38,311 nucleotides of DNA from Bacteroidales bacterium (GCA_031260565.1 JAISLH010000084.1:1-38311), one strand, 5' to 3'. Positions 19,321 to 27,673 are shown, numbered from the stretch's first letter. A program made the numbers and translations. Notes: generated from the letters alone by a model not told the origin.

Positions 19321-19459
19321 ATTGAGCCAAAGCAAAGACTTATTGAATAAAAGGTGGCAACAAATCAGTCAAAAGGTGGCAACAAATAAATTAAAAGGTG
19401 GCAACAAACTAATCATTTGTTGCCACCTTTTATTCAATAAGTCTTTGTTTTGGCTCAAT
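19321..19459. repeat. 45-bp inverted repeat around AAAAGGTGGCAACAAA units
   Basis: Arms at 19321-19365 and 19415-19459 are reverse complements with one mismatch in 45. The left arm runs from ATTGAGCC through AAAGACTTATTGAAT to AAAAGGTGGCAACAAAT. Two further 22-bp units with AAAAGGTGGCAACAAA fill the 49-base centre. Weaker AAGTCTTT units continue to about 19515. As RNA this would form a very stable hairpin. Confidence 0.93.
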
Positions 19460-19593
19460 AAGTCTTTAATTTAGACCAAAAAGTCTTTGTTTGGGCTCAA
19501 AAATACAAAGACTTAGTATCTGTAAATCAAAGACTTCATAAAAAAAGTCAAAGTTTTTTCATCAATAAGTCAAGATTTCTTCATTTTTTTCCT

Positions 19594-19601
19594 TAATTTT
19601 G
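19594..19601 (+). promoter_or_regulatory. -7 box (TAATTTTG) for the HU-like gene
   Basis: Perfect TAnnTTTG, 22 bases before the ATG at 19624. Confidence 0.7.
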
Positions 19602-19623
19602 CAAACAAAAAAATACTGATTTT

Positions 19624-20019
19624 ATGGCAGCAGAATACACAGTTGTAAAGAGAAAATTTAATGATAAGGACGGCAATACGCAGGAAAAATTCTACGCTAT
19701 GGCACATGTAAATGAGATAATTAAGACTAAACAGGTCGCAAACTCCATTCAACGCTCCTCAAGTCTTAATTCGGCAGATGTTTATGGCGTTTTGTGTGCG
19801 TTATCTGAGGTTTTGGCAACGCAGTTACGGCAAGGTAACAGCGTGAAACTTGATGGTATCGGCACTTTTTCTTTGTCTTTGACCTCAAAACCTTCAACAA
19901 ATTCCAAAAATGTCCCTCATAAATCGGTCAAAGTTAGCCGTATTTGCTTCAAAGCAGAGCGGAATTTATCACGTGAAATCAGAGACTTGTCGGTCGCAAA
20001 AGCCAAAACTTCGCTGTAA
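19624..20019 (+). CDS. HU-family DNA-binding protein
   Basis: The 131-residue protein resembles the longer HU-like proteins of Bacteroidota. After a short N-terminal extension (MAAEYTVVKRKFNDKDGN), the helical part VNEIIKTKQVANSIQRSSSL and ADVYGVLCALSEVLATQL leads into GNSVKLDGIGTFSLSL, the usual HU core strand. The C-terminal arm region is Lys/Ser-rich. It should bind DNA as a dimer and bend it. It sits immediately downstream of the largest repeat region in the window, with its own promoter. Confidence 0.88.
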   Translation: MAAEYTVVKRKFNDKDGNTQEKFYAMAHVNEIIKTKQVANSIQRSSSLNSADVYGVLCALSEVLATQLRQGNSVKLDGIGTFSLSLTSKPSTNSKNVPHKSVKVSRICFKAERNLSREIRDLSVAKAKTSL

Positions 20020-20054
20020 AAATGCACAAATTAGGCTCGTAATTCAAAAAATGT

Positions 20055-20062
20055 TATCTTTG
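20055..20062 (+). promoter_or_regulatory. -7 box (TATCTTTG) for the YfhO-family gene
   Basis: Perfect TAnnTTTG, 38 bases before the ATG at 20101. Confidence 0.7.
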
Positions 20063-20100
20063 CACCTTCGTTTAATGTCAATTTTAACAACAAAAAAAGT

Positions 20101-22707
20101 ATGAAAAAAGCAAAGAATAGCGGTCGGATGTCAAAGTTTCTGCCTCATATAATGGCGATTTTGGTGTTTATAGTGGTGAGTTGTGTTTATTTTTCGCCTA
20201 TTCTCACTGGCGACAAACTGCCTCAGAGTGATATGTTGAACCATTACGCCAATTCAAAGGCGTTATCCGATTACCAAAAGGCTACTGGGGATAAGGCTTC
20301 TTGGACAAATGCACTTTTTAGTGGTATGCCTTCGTATCAAATTGTAGCTCCTAATGGTAATAATCTCTTGGAATATGTTAGCAAACCTTTGGTTCTTGGC
20401 AGCGTTTGGGCGGAACACATAGGCATAATGTTTATTCTTATGCTCGGTTTTTACATCTTTATGGTTTCTATGAAGGTGAATCCGCTGTTGTCTTTCTTCT
20501 CTGCTATGATTTACGCATTAGGGTCTTACAACATCATTCTTATTGAAGTTGGACACTTAACTAAGGCTTGGGCGATGGCTATGATGCCAGTTATTTTTGC
20601 CGGGATGATACTTTGCTTCAGGAAAAACTACATTTCGGGACTTGCATTGTTTGCTTTGTCGCTGGGTTTGCAGCTGTTTTTTAATCATATTCAAATAACT
20701 TTCTACACTTTAATCACTGCTGTTGTGCTGGGAGTTACTTACTTTGTTGTAGCCATTAAGCAAAAAGAAATAAAACAATTCTTGTATGCGGTTGGTGTTT
20801 TGCTTATTGGTTGTGTGCTGGCTGTGCTTCCGAGTTCATTTCATTTAATGAGTAATCAGGAATATGTGGCACATACGATGCGTGGAGGCAGTGAATTAAC
20901 GGTGCAACCTCAGGGGTTTGCAAAGGCTCAGAATACAGAAGGACTTTCAATAGACTATGCTTTCCAGTGGAGTTATGGCGTTGGTGAGACGATGACTCTT
21001 TTAATTCCTGATGCAAGAGGGGGAGGTGGAGCTGATACTCGTTGGGAAAAGAATGCCAAAAACAGGATAGAAACAGCTCAAACTACACGTCCTGCAGCTA
21101 CAGATCCTTCGGTTGATGTCAATAGAACTTTGAATGAGTATGTCGGTTCTTCATATTGGGGGGAGCAAACCTTCACAGCGGGACCTGTTTATTTTGGAGC
21201 TATTGTTATCTTTTTGGCGTTATTGGGCTTTCTGTTGTTAAAAGGAGCGGAGCGTTGGTGGCTTTTAATGGCAACCATACTTTCAATAATCATTGCTTGG
21301 GGAAGCAACTTTATGCTTTTGAATGAGTTTTTGTTTAATCATTTACCGCTTTATAACAAGTTCAGAACGCCGTCAATGATATTGGTTGTGGCTAATGTTA
21401 CTTTGGTTATTGCAGCCTTTCTCGGACTTAAAGCCTTTTTTGCAAAAGACATAGACAGACAAAAACGAAACAAATCTCTTTATCTTTCAGCAGGCATTGT
21501 TGGTGGAATAACGCTGTTATGTGCTTTATTACCCGATATGTTTGGGTCTTTTGAACGCTCAACCGATGTAGCTTTTGAGCGAAATCTTGGAAGCAGTTTT
21601 ATGAATGCTCTTTATGATGACCGCAGGGCTATGTTCCGTTCAGACGCTTTTCGTTCCTTTATCTTTATAGCTATTGCATTTGTTGCCTTGTGGCTTTATG
21701 TAGCGGAAAAATTAAAAAAGGAAGTATTGATTATCTCAATCATTGGCTTGGCTGCTATTATTGATTTGTGGGGAGTTGATAAGCGTTACCTTAATGCCGG
21801 CAATTTCAAAAAGCCTTATGAGGTAGAGATACAACCTACGCAAGGTATGCAAGACATCCTCAGCATAGAACAAGTTCAACCGACATCTCATTTCCGCGTA
21901 CTTAACCTTGCAACAGACCCATTCACCGACTCTAAGACATCTTATTTCTTTTCATCAATCGGGGGTTATCATGGAGCAAAATTGCAACGCTATCAGGACA
22001 TCATAAACTTCTATTTGGCTAATCGCAACTATGTTCAGAAAGACTTAAGCGATACTTCCTTGCTTTCAAAAAGCACTATCCGCCAATTTTATAACCAATA
22101 TCAGAGACAGATTTCCGCCAATATGGGCGTGTTGAATATGTTAGACGCAAAATATGTAATACTTCCTGTTGGTGAAGGTGGCAAAGCTTTTGTCAATCCT
22201 GAGGCTTGCGGTGCTGCGTGGTTTGTTCCAACTATTGTTTGGGCAAAAGACGCCAACGAAGAGATACTTAAACTTGATAACTTTAACCCTCGTCAAACGG
22301 CAGTAGTGGATAAGCAGTTTCAATCAACGGCACATCAACCTGCAACGATAGATACCGCTGCTACAATAACTTTTGAGCCTTCGCCAAACAACAACCCTGA
22401 ACATCTTATTTACAAAACGCAGTCCAAGACAGAGCAATTAGTTGTCTTTTCGGAGATTTACTACAAAGAAGGGTGGAAAGCGTTTGTTGATGGTAAAGAA
22501 ACGCCTTACTTCAGAGCCAATTATATTCTCCGAGCAATGAATATACCATCAGGAAATCACACAATAGAATTCAAATTTGAGCCTCCAACGCTACAAACTT
22601 ACTCAACAGTCGGCTTGATAGGCTCATTACTTCTGATTTTCACTTGTTTGGCGGCACTACTTTATCCTTTTTATCAAAAGAAACGAGCAACGCAGGCAAA
22701 GAAATAG
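20101..22707 (+). CDS. YfhO-family integral membrane protein
   Basis: The 868-residue protein has a first transmembrane helix near residues 13-32 and roughly a dozen more (for example around 113-130, 160-200, 228-245, 363-380, 387-405 and 463-480). A large periplasmic domain and a last helix (about 832-855) follow. The late segment YYKEGWKAFVDGKETPYFRANYILRA is the typical YfhO C-terminal motif. YfhO proteins are GT-C-like membrane proteins linked to glycosylation of lipoteichoic acid in Firmicutes and to unknown glycan or lipid transfer in Bacteroidota. The substrate here is unknown. It is transcribed alone. Confidence 0.88.
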   Translation: MKKAKNSGRMSKFLPHIMAILVFIVVSCVYFSPILTGDKLPQSDMLNHYANSKALSDYQKATGDKASWTNALFSGMPSYQIVAPNGNNLLEYVSKPLVLGSVWAEHIGIMFILMLGFYIFMVSMKVNPLLSFFSAMIYALGSYNIILIEVGHLTKAWAMAMMPVIFAGMILCFRKNYISGLALFALSLGLQLFFNHIQITFYTLITAVVLGVTYFVVAIKQKEIKQFLYAVGVLLIGCVLAVLPSSFHLMSNQEYVAHTMRGGSELTVQPQGFAKAQNTEGLSIDYAFQWSYGVGETMTLLIPDARGGGGADTRWEKNAKNRIETAQTTRPAATDPSVDVNRTLNEYVGSSYWGEQTFTAGPVYFGAIVIFLALLGFLLLKGAERWWLLMATILSIIIAWGSNFMLLNEFLFNHLPLYNKFRTPSMILVVANVTLVIAAFLGLKAFFAKDIDRQKRNKSLYLSAGIVGGITLLCALLPDMFGSFERSTDVAFERNLGSSFMNALYDDRRAMFRSDAFRSFIFIAIAFVALWLYVAEKLKKEVLIISIIGLAAIIDLWGVDKRYLNAGNFKKPYEVEIQPTQGMQDILSIEQVQPTSHFRVLNLATDPFTDSKTSYFFSSIGGYHGAKLQRYQDIINFYLANRNYVQKDLSDTSLLSKSTIRQFYNQYQRQISANMGVLNMLDAKYVILPVGEGGKAFVNPEACGAAWFVPTIVWAKDANEEILKLDNFNPRQTAVVDKQFQSTAHQPATIDTAATITFEPSPNNNPEHLIYKTQSKTEQLVVFSEIYYKEGWKAFVDGKETPYFRANYILRAMNIPSGNHTIEFKFEPPTLQTYSTVGLIGSLLLIFTCLAALLYPFYQKKRATQAKK

Positions 22708-22742
22708 GCAAACAATCCACCGTTCTTAACATATCAGGCGGC

Positions 22743-22868
22743 AAAGTGCGATTTCATTTCAACGAAGTCAAGTTTCATTTTCCTAAAGTGGCGTTTCGTG
22801 ACGCTGAAGTGGCGTTTCAAGAAATTTAAACGCCGCTTTAGAAAATTAAGGTGGCGTTTGGCTAAGTT
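22743..22868. repeat. Six-unit 21-bp array, GGCGTTTCGTGACGCT family (copy C)
   Basis: Six exact 21-base steps start at 22743, 22764, 22785, 22806, 22827 and 22848. The core is at 22790-22805. The first two units are diverged (AAAGTGCGATTT, GAAGTCAAGTTT). It lies between the converging ends of the YfhO gene and the DMT transporter gene. One plus frame reads KVAFRDAEVAF heptads and another reads KWRFVTL heptads. Confidence 0.9.
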
Positions 22869-22874
22869 AAAACC

Positions 22875-23768
22875 TTACTTTCTCCTCTTTAAAATAAACT
22901 GACTGAAAAAGACTCCGCTGATAACGACGACCGCTCCTACAATTTTGTTGGCGGTAAGCATTTCCTGTCCGACAAAGACGGCAAAGACAATGGTAACAAC
23001 AGGAATAGTGTTTGTGAAGACTGCTGTTTTTGCTATGCTAATCCGTTTGGCACAATAAGAATAACCAAGAAAAGCAATAGAAGAACAAAAGACAGACAGC
23101 ATAACAAGAGCAAAAATAGTCGTTGCATTAAACTGCATATTCGTTAGCTCGGCAGGCTTGACAAAGGCAAACAAAGGAAGATAGTAAAGAGTGGCTATAA
23201 GATTTTGATAAACGGTTATGGTTATGGGACTGTAATGAAGAACTTTTGAGAGCATTACGCTATAACCGGTAGCCGCCACAACAGCAAGCGAAAGCAACAA
23301 CACCCCTTTCAAACTTACGTCAAACGCAAAGCCATCGCCCAAAGACATAATGGCTATTCCGACCATAGAGATAAGGACTCCTATTATGATTGACGGACGA
23401 AGCTTTTCCTTACAAAAGATACGCAGTCCGAAAGGTATGATAATAGGTATGATGGCTATGAAGATTGCGGCAAAACTCGCATCAACATATTCTAAGCCAT
23501 AGTTCTCACCAATGAAATAAAGAAAAGGCTCAAAGAAGGCAAGCAATAGAAACTTTGGTATGTCTTTTCGTTTGATTCTTTCAAGCTTTCTTGCTAATTT
23601 GAAAATTATAAAAAGCAGTACAAAGGATATACCAAGTCGCGTAGTTACAATGAAGATAACATTGAAGTTGTTGTTCAGAAGCTCCTTTGTCCAAACAAAG
23701 CTAATGCCCCAAAAGAACATAGCCCCAATAACGGCTATGTAAGCATAAATGTTTTGTCGCTTAATCAT
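22875..23768 (-). CDS. EamA/DMT-family transporter
   Basis: The 297-residue inner-membrane protein has ten predicted transmembrane helices arranged as two EamA repeats. The first begins YIAVIGAMFFWGISFVWTKELL, and the second starts near residue 155 (GVLLLSLAVVAATGYSVML). The motif after the first helix is typical of drug/metabolite transporters that export amino acids or other small solutes. The gene lies 21 bases downstream of nhaD and is probably co-transcribed with it. The substrate cannot be told from sequence. Confidence 0.88.
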   Translation of the reverse strand: MIKRQNIYAYIAVIGAMFFWGISFVWTKELLNNNFNVIFIVTTRLGISFVLLFIIFKLARKLERIKRKDIPKFLLLAFFEPFLYFIGENYGLEYVDASFAAIFIAIIPIIIPFGLRIFCKEKLRPSIIIGVLISMVGIAIMSLGDGFAFDVSLKGVLLLSLAVVAATGYSVMLSKVLHYSPITITVYQNLIATLYYLPLFAFVKPAELTNMQFNATTIFALVMLSVFCSSIAFLGYSYCAKRISIAKTAVFTNTIPVVTIVFAVFVGQEMLTANKIVGAVVVISGVFFSQFILKRRK

Positions 23769-23789
23769 ACAGGTTTGTTAGTATTGCTC

Positions 23790-25076
23790 CTATGTATGCA
23801 AAATATAATGAGAAATCAGGTAAAACGCTCCTGCTCCCGAAAGGTATCCAAGCACAGCCCAAAGGCTTATCTTCTTTAAGTACCATATAAAATCTATCTT
23901 CTCCATACCCATAACAGCAACTCCTGCCGCCGAACCAATGATAAGCATACTTCCTCCCGTACCTGCACAATATGCTAACATTTCCCAAAATGCTCCATCA
24001 ACAGCAAAATATCCTGTCTCTGCTATCGGATACATTCCCATTGCCGCCGCTACCAACGGAACATTATCAACAACAGAAGAAAGAGCTCCGATGACTAAAT
24101 TGATAAGGTAAATATTGCCTATTTTATCAAGGGACTGAGCCAATAGACCCAGATGTCCTGCTGTTTGCAAACAAGCCACAGCCATAAGAATACCTAAGAA
24201 AAACAGAACGCTTGGAGTATCTACCTTCTGCAGTATAGCCGATACATTTAATCTGCTATACCTTTCTTCATTGTTTCTGTGCATTATTTCTGTTACAACC
24301 CACAGCAAGCCCAATCCAAGCAGTATTCCCAAGTAAGGAGGGAGATGTGTTATAGTTTTGAAGACAGGGGTAAAAAGTAACGAGCCTACACCAAGAAAAA
24401 ATATAATGTTGCTTTGATGTTTAGATACATTGCTGCTTGATTCTACCGCCATATCAGGACGATTGACAGTGCCCTTAAGCATAAATGAAAGTGCAATCAG
24501 AGGAACAACCAACGATATAAAGCTCGGAACAAACGTCTCCTTAATTATCATAGTTGCCGTGATATTTCCCTTTATCCAAAGCATAATAGTTGTAACGTCT
24601 CCTATGGGACTCCACGCTCCCCCTGCATTTGCGGCGAGGATAACCATTCCAGCAAAGAACCAGCGGTCTTTTTTGTCCGACACAAGCTTCCTCAATAATG
24701 CCACCATAACAATAGCAGTCGTTAAGTTGTCAAGTACTGCCGACATAAAGAAAGTTATGAGGCTAATGATCCAAAGCAATTTTCTTTTGTTTGTTGTGGT
24801 AATTTTGTCGGTAATGATAGCAAAACCATTGTGTCTATCAACAATTTCAACTATTGTCATTGCTCCCAAAAGGAAAAAAAGGATTTCAGAGGTGTCGCCC
24901 AAATGTTCTATAAGCGGCTCTCGCAAATCAGAATCCGGACCCAATAAGGCATAAACCGACCACAAGGCTACGGCGAGCAAAAGGGCTGTTGCTGCCTTGT
25001 TAATCTTAATAGGATGTTCCAAAGCAATCAGAGCGTATCCCAGCACAAAGAGGACAATCATTAAAGAGAAATACAT
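23790..25076 (-). CDS. nhaD: NhaD-type Na+/H+ antiporter
   Basis: The 428-residue protein has 11-13 transmembrane helices and the motifs of the NhaD family within the ion-transporter superfamily: LFFLLGAMTIVEIVDRHNGF, FFMSAVLDNLTTAIVM, NAGGAWSPIGDVTTIMLW and, in the second half, GALSSVVDNVPLVAAA. The paired DN(L/V)(T/P) segments are the expected half-helix ion sites. It exchanges Na+ for H+ across the inner membrane, which fits a cell that also has Rnf. It heads an operon with the DMT transporter. The promoter is at 25127. Confidence 0.92.
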   Translation of the reverse strand: MYFSLMIVLFVLGYALIALEHPIKINKAATALLLAVALWSVYALLGPDSDLREPLIEHLGDTSEILFFLLGAMTIVEIVDRHNGFAIITDKITTTNKRKLLWIISLITFFMSAVLDNLTTAIVMVALLRKLVSDKKDRWFFAGMVILAANAGGAWSPIGDVTTIMLWIKGNITATMIIKETFVPSFISLVVPLIALSFMLKGTVNRPDMAVESSSNVSKHQSNIIFFLGVGSLLFTPVFKTITHLPPYLGILLGLGLLWVVTEIMHRNNEERYSRLNVSAILQKVDTPSVLFFLGILMAVACLQTAGHLGLLAQSLDKIGNIYLINLVIGALSSVVDNVPLVAAAMGMYPIAETGYFAVDGAFWEMLAYCAGTGGSMLIIGSAAGVAVMGMEKIDFIWYLKKISLWAVLGYLSGAGAFYLISHYILHT

Positions 25077-25126
25077 AAGTCTTATTTTTTAGTTATTTAA
25101 TTGAACTGAGCGTTCTTTTCAGGCTG

Positions 25127-25134
25127 CAAAAGTA
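25127..25134 (-). promoter_or_regulatory. -7 box (TACTTTTG) for nhaD
   Basis: Perfect TAnnTTTG on the minus strand, 51 bases before the nhaD start. The following stretch 25135-25384 is AT-rich and holds nothing I recognise. Confidence 0.7.
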
Positions 25135-25384
25135 CATATATTTTTTGTATTTTGGGCAAAATAGCATAAATGGAGTTGATTTTCGTCATTATATTGAGCA
25201 AAAATGCGGTCAAAAATTGACATAATAATTATGTTTTTATCTCATAAAATTTACACAAAACACTCATTAAAAACAGCTATTTTTAGCATAAATTTTGTCA
25301 AAAAACAGGATAAAAATGCCCTTTTTTCACTCTATTTTGCTCATTTTTCAACTTATTCTTACAAAAAAAGTAATGATTTTGCCC

Positions 25385-25468
25385 AAACACCACTTCGTCA
25401 GAACGAAACGCCGTTTTAATTTCTTGAAGTGGCGTTTCGTGACGCTGAAACGCCGCTTTAATTTTGGC
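25385..25468. repeat. Four-unit 21-bp array, GGCGTTTCGTGACGCT family (copy D)
   Basis: Units start at 25385, 25406, 25427 and 25448. The core is at 25431-25446. The plus frame reads RRFNFLK, WRFVTLK, RRFNFGK heptads. The array lies in the divergent region between nhaD and the lipoprotein pair. Confidence 0.9.
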
Positions 25469-25483
25469 AAAAAGCACGAAAAA

Positions 25484-25508
25484 GGGGATAAAATACTATA
25501 TTATCCCC
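25484..25508 (-). terminator. Terminator of the small minus-strand unit
   Basis: Stem GGGGATAA / TTATCCCC with a 9-base loop; on the minus strand it is followed directly by five T. Confidence 0.75.
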
Positions 25509-25564
25509 ATAAGTTGATATATTGCGCTATTGCAATAAGATTACGTTAAATTGATATAAAAACA

Positions 25565-25660
25565 TCACGTTCGCATCTCTGAAAAGCGATATTTTTTAAT
25601 GGCATTTTGTTGCATTAAATCTGTAAATTGTGATGATGTTTTTTGATATTGCGTTGTCAT
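25565..25660 (-). CDS. Possible 31-residue small protein (or part of a small RNA)
   Basis: A short open frame starts at ATG 25660 and ends at TGA 25565. The product is 31 residues, polar, beginning MTTQYQKTSSQFTDLM, with no signal peptide or known motif. Support comes from context. A TACTTTTG promoter lies 40 bases upstream, a GGAAAGAGAG ribosome-binding-like stretch lies just before the start (unusual for this genome), and a clear terminator lies at 25484-25508. The whole unit would give a transcript of about 210 bases. It could equally be a non-coding RNA. I do not recognise it. Confidence 0.4.
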   Translation of the reverse strand: MTTQYQKTSSQFTDLMQQNAIKKYRFSEMRT

Positions 25661-25699
25661 AATTATACTCTCTTTCCTTTTTCGTTTGATTTCGTTTTG

Positions 25700-25707
25700 C
25701 AAAAGTA
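25700..25707 (-). promoter_or_regulatory. -7 box (TACTTTTG) of the small minus-strand unit
   Basis: Perfect TAnnTTTG on the minus strand with no annotated large gene downstream; it points at the 25484-25660 unit. Confidence 0.6.
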
Positions 25708-25789
25708 CAAATAATAAAAATAAAATTGGGGTCTTTTATTGCCAATGTGAAAAATATTTTCATAATTTATTAGTTCCAAGTAATTTTAG

Positions 25790-25797
25790 TACATTTG
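25790..25797 (+). promoter_or_regulatory. -7 box (TACATTTG) for the tandem lipoprotein genes
   Basis: Perfect TAnnTTTG; the first lipoprotein ATG is 73 bases downstream. Confidence 0.65.
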
Positions 25798-25870
25798 CAC
25801 CCATGAAGATAGTATTATTTTGTCAAAAGTAGTGTTGAAGATTGGTATGGAATGCTCCAGATTGAAAATT

Positions 25871-26269
25871 ATGAAGGAAGTAATTTTATTAGTTTTAATA
25901 ACTATATTGCTTGCTTCTTGTGCCTCTAATAATTATAATAACGTTGATATTATTAAAGGTAAATTCAAAATAACAAATAGGACTATTGATAAAAATTGTA
26001 AGGAAGGCTATGCTATTATAACGGGTATTGTGTATGAAAAATTTACTGAAGAAATTATGCCTTTTGCATTTGTTAAAATAGGAGAACTGAACAATGGCTA
26101 TGCCTATATGACAGATAAACATGGTGAATTTTATGCAGAAATACCTGTAGGAAAGTACGAAATTAAAGTATTCGGAACAGGATATACATCTATACGCAAA
26201 ACTATTGTATTCAAAGAAAAAGAGAATGTAGATATTCGTGTCTATTTGGGAGGGACATATATATGGTAA
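25871..26269 (+). CDS. Lipoprotein with carboxypeptidase-regulatory-like domain, copy 1
   Basis: I start the gene at 25871, giving MKEVILLVLITILLASC, a proper lipoprotein signal; the longer frame from 25820 would bury it. The 132-residue product has a conserved stem (GKFKITNRTIDKNCKEGYA) followed by a small beta-sandwich pattern like the carboxypeptidase regulatory domain: TGIVYEKFTEEIMPFAFVKI, then DKHGEFYAEIPVGKYEIKV and IRKTIVFKEKENVDIRVYL. The domain is widespread in Bacteroidota surface proteins. The gene is followed 29 bases later by a paralogue whose first half is nearly identical. Confidence 0.82.
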   Translation: MKEVILLVLITILLASCASNNYNNVDIIKGKFKITNRTIDKNCKEGYAIITGIVYEKFTEEIMPFAFVKIGELNNGYAYMTDKHGEFYAEIPVGKYEIKVFGTGYTSIRKTIVFKEKENVDIRVYLGGTYIW

Positions 26270-26298
26270 TGCATATAAAATATAACCAAAATGCAATA

Positions 26299-26688
26299 AT
26301 GAAGAAAGCATATATAGTTTTAATAACTATATTGCTTGTTTCCTGTGCCTCTAATAATTATGATAACGTTGATGTTATTAAAGGTAAATTCAAAATAACA
26401 AATAGGACTATTGATAAAAATTGTAAGGAAGGCTATGCTATTTTGACGGGGAATGTATATGATATTTTCACAGGTACTGTCGGTGCATATGCAAATATAT
26501 CTATAGAGGAGTTGAAAGTAGGTACATCTGCAAATGAAAAAGGGGATTTTTACTTAGAAGTTCCTGTCGGGGAACATACTATTCAGATATTACTGTCAGG
26601 TTCAACAACAATGCATAAGACAATTAAATTTAAAGAAAAAGAAAAAGTAGAAGTATCAGTTCTTTTAGGAACAGTTTGTATTTGGTAG
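26299..26688 (+). CDS. Lipoprotein with carboxypeptidase-regulatory-like domain, copy 2
   Basis: I start at 26299 (MKKAYIVLITILLVSC), which restores a lipoprotein signal. The 129-residue product is a paralogue of the upstream gene. The first 60 or so residues differ at only a few positions and the DNA there has identical blocks of more than 60 bases. From GNVYDIFTG onward the two proteins are only loosely alike (EKGDFYLEVPVGEHTIQI, HKTIKFKEKEKVEVSVLLG). It is probably co-transcribed with copy 1. Function unknown. Confidence 0.82.
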   Translation: MKKAYIVLITILLVSCASNNYDNVDVIKGKFKITNRTIDKNCKEGYAILTGNVYDIFTGTVGAYANISIEELKVGTSANEKGDFYLEVPVGEHTIQILLSGSTTMHKTIKFKEKEKVEVSVLLGTVCIW

Positions 26689-26724
26689 CGTATCAAATTG
26701 GGTGTTGAGTTTTTTTTTATGTAA

Positions 26725-26979
26725 AATAGCCGTCAAAACATTACTACTTTGGTTGATTTTTCTAAGAAATGGAAAGATTTAGTTGATAAAAACACGCCCG
26801 TACCTACTCATAATGAGGATAAAGATAAGTATAAGATTGGTGTCTTTGAAGGAGGCGGGTATCACAATCACGGGGTTTATCGCCCAAGTTATAGATGTGA
26901 AATGCGTGCAATAGGAGCTGGTTTTTGCCCTGTCTGCTCTCAGGAGATAGAAAGAGTGCTAAATTCTTATGCAAGATAG
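26725..26979 (+). pseudogene. C-terminal remnant of an M64 (IgA) peptidase
   Basis: An open stretch reads NITTLVDFSKKWKDLVDKNT, then GVFEGGGY and GVYRPSYRCEMRAIG, and CPVCSQEIERVL before a TAG stop. This is the very C-terminus of Bacteroidota family M64 peptidases (GVFEGGGY followed by a RPS..C.M motif). The catalytic zinc-binding part is missing. A TTG at 26749 could start a 76-residue protein, but similarity extends upstream of it to about 26728 and is cut by a TAA at 26722. It is best read as a gene fragment left after loss of the 5' part, perhaps when the lipoprotein pair was inserted. Confidence 0.7.
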
Positions 26980-27034
26980 ATAAGACAGCTGCTTATGTTT
27001 GATTGACGCCGCTTTTGCCCTGCCTTAAAAGAAT

Positions 27035-27673
27035 TTAGTCAATAATGAAGGTATAATTCAATGCAGCGGTAAAGGTTTGCATTGATTCCATTATGTTGTT
27101 TTTAAGATAATATTGATAGCCTACTTCAAAGCCAAAAGCGTTTTGGTGGTCAAGCGTGAACATAAAACCACAACGAGGTGCTATGCCAAAGTGCCAGCCC
27201 GATTGTCCTTCGTATTCCCGCAAGTAATAGCCATAAACCTCTTCCATATTCGCCTCATTGGAAAGAGAATAATCGTACTTTCCCCAAGCAGTACTTAATC
27301 CTAAGCCAATGTAAGGCTTGAGCTTTTCATTCTTTGTGAAGTAATAATTGCAGAAGACGGTCAAAGGAATTTGGTTAGCTGCCCATAAATGCTTGCGAGG
27401 CAGGAAAGCAATCTTATAGGTCTTAGGGTAGAAATAATTATAACCTACTGCCAAGCCCATTGATACTTTCTTTTCCTGCAGTTGAAACTCCACAAGAAGA
27501 TTACCTCCCACTCCCCACTCATAATTCTTTGCCAAATCAGATTGAGGCAAAGAAAAAGAAGGTCTTACACTCAAAAAAATATCGTAAGGCTCTCCGTTTG
27601 CAAGGCGATGTCTTTGAGCCGATGCACAAATGCTAAAGCTCAAGATAAATAATAATACAACGATTTTCTTCAT
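27035..27673 (-). CDS. Outer-membrane beta-barrel protein
   Basis: The 212-residue protein begins with a signal peptide (MKKIVVLLFILSFSICASAQ) and continues as alternating amphipathic beta strands rich in Tyr, Phe and Gly (VSMGLAVGYNYFYP, LKPYIGLGLSTAWGKYDY, NAFGFEVGYQYYLKNN), ending with an aromatic strand (FTAALNYTF). This is the layout of small 8-stranded outer-membrane barrels of the PorT/OmpA-like class. It starts 11 bases after the glnS stop on the same strand, so it is likely on the glnS transcript. No specific function can be assigned. Confidence 0.82.
   Translation of the reverse strand: MKKIVVLLFILSFSICASAQRHRLANGEPYDIFLSVRPSFSLPQSDLAKNYEWGVGGNLLVEFQLQEKKVSMGLAVGYNYFYPKTYKIAFLPRKHLWAANQIPLTVFCNYYFTKNEKLKPYIGLGLSTAWGKYDYSLSNEANMEEVYGYYLREYEGQSGWHFGIAPRCGFMFTLDHQNAFGFEVGYQYYLKNNIMESMQTFTAALNYTFIID

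Noticed and set aside
26676-26720. Hairpin and T-run after the second lipoprotein gene as a terminator
   Set aside because: The stem is short (8 pairs with a wobble and a 3-base loop), overlaps the stop codon, and the T-run begins about 15 bases later; too weak to call.
26749-26979. Free-standing 76-residue gene with TTG start
   Set aside because: Similarity to M64 peptidases continues upstream of the TTG, so the TTG is an internal codon of a remnant.
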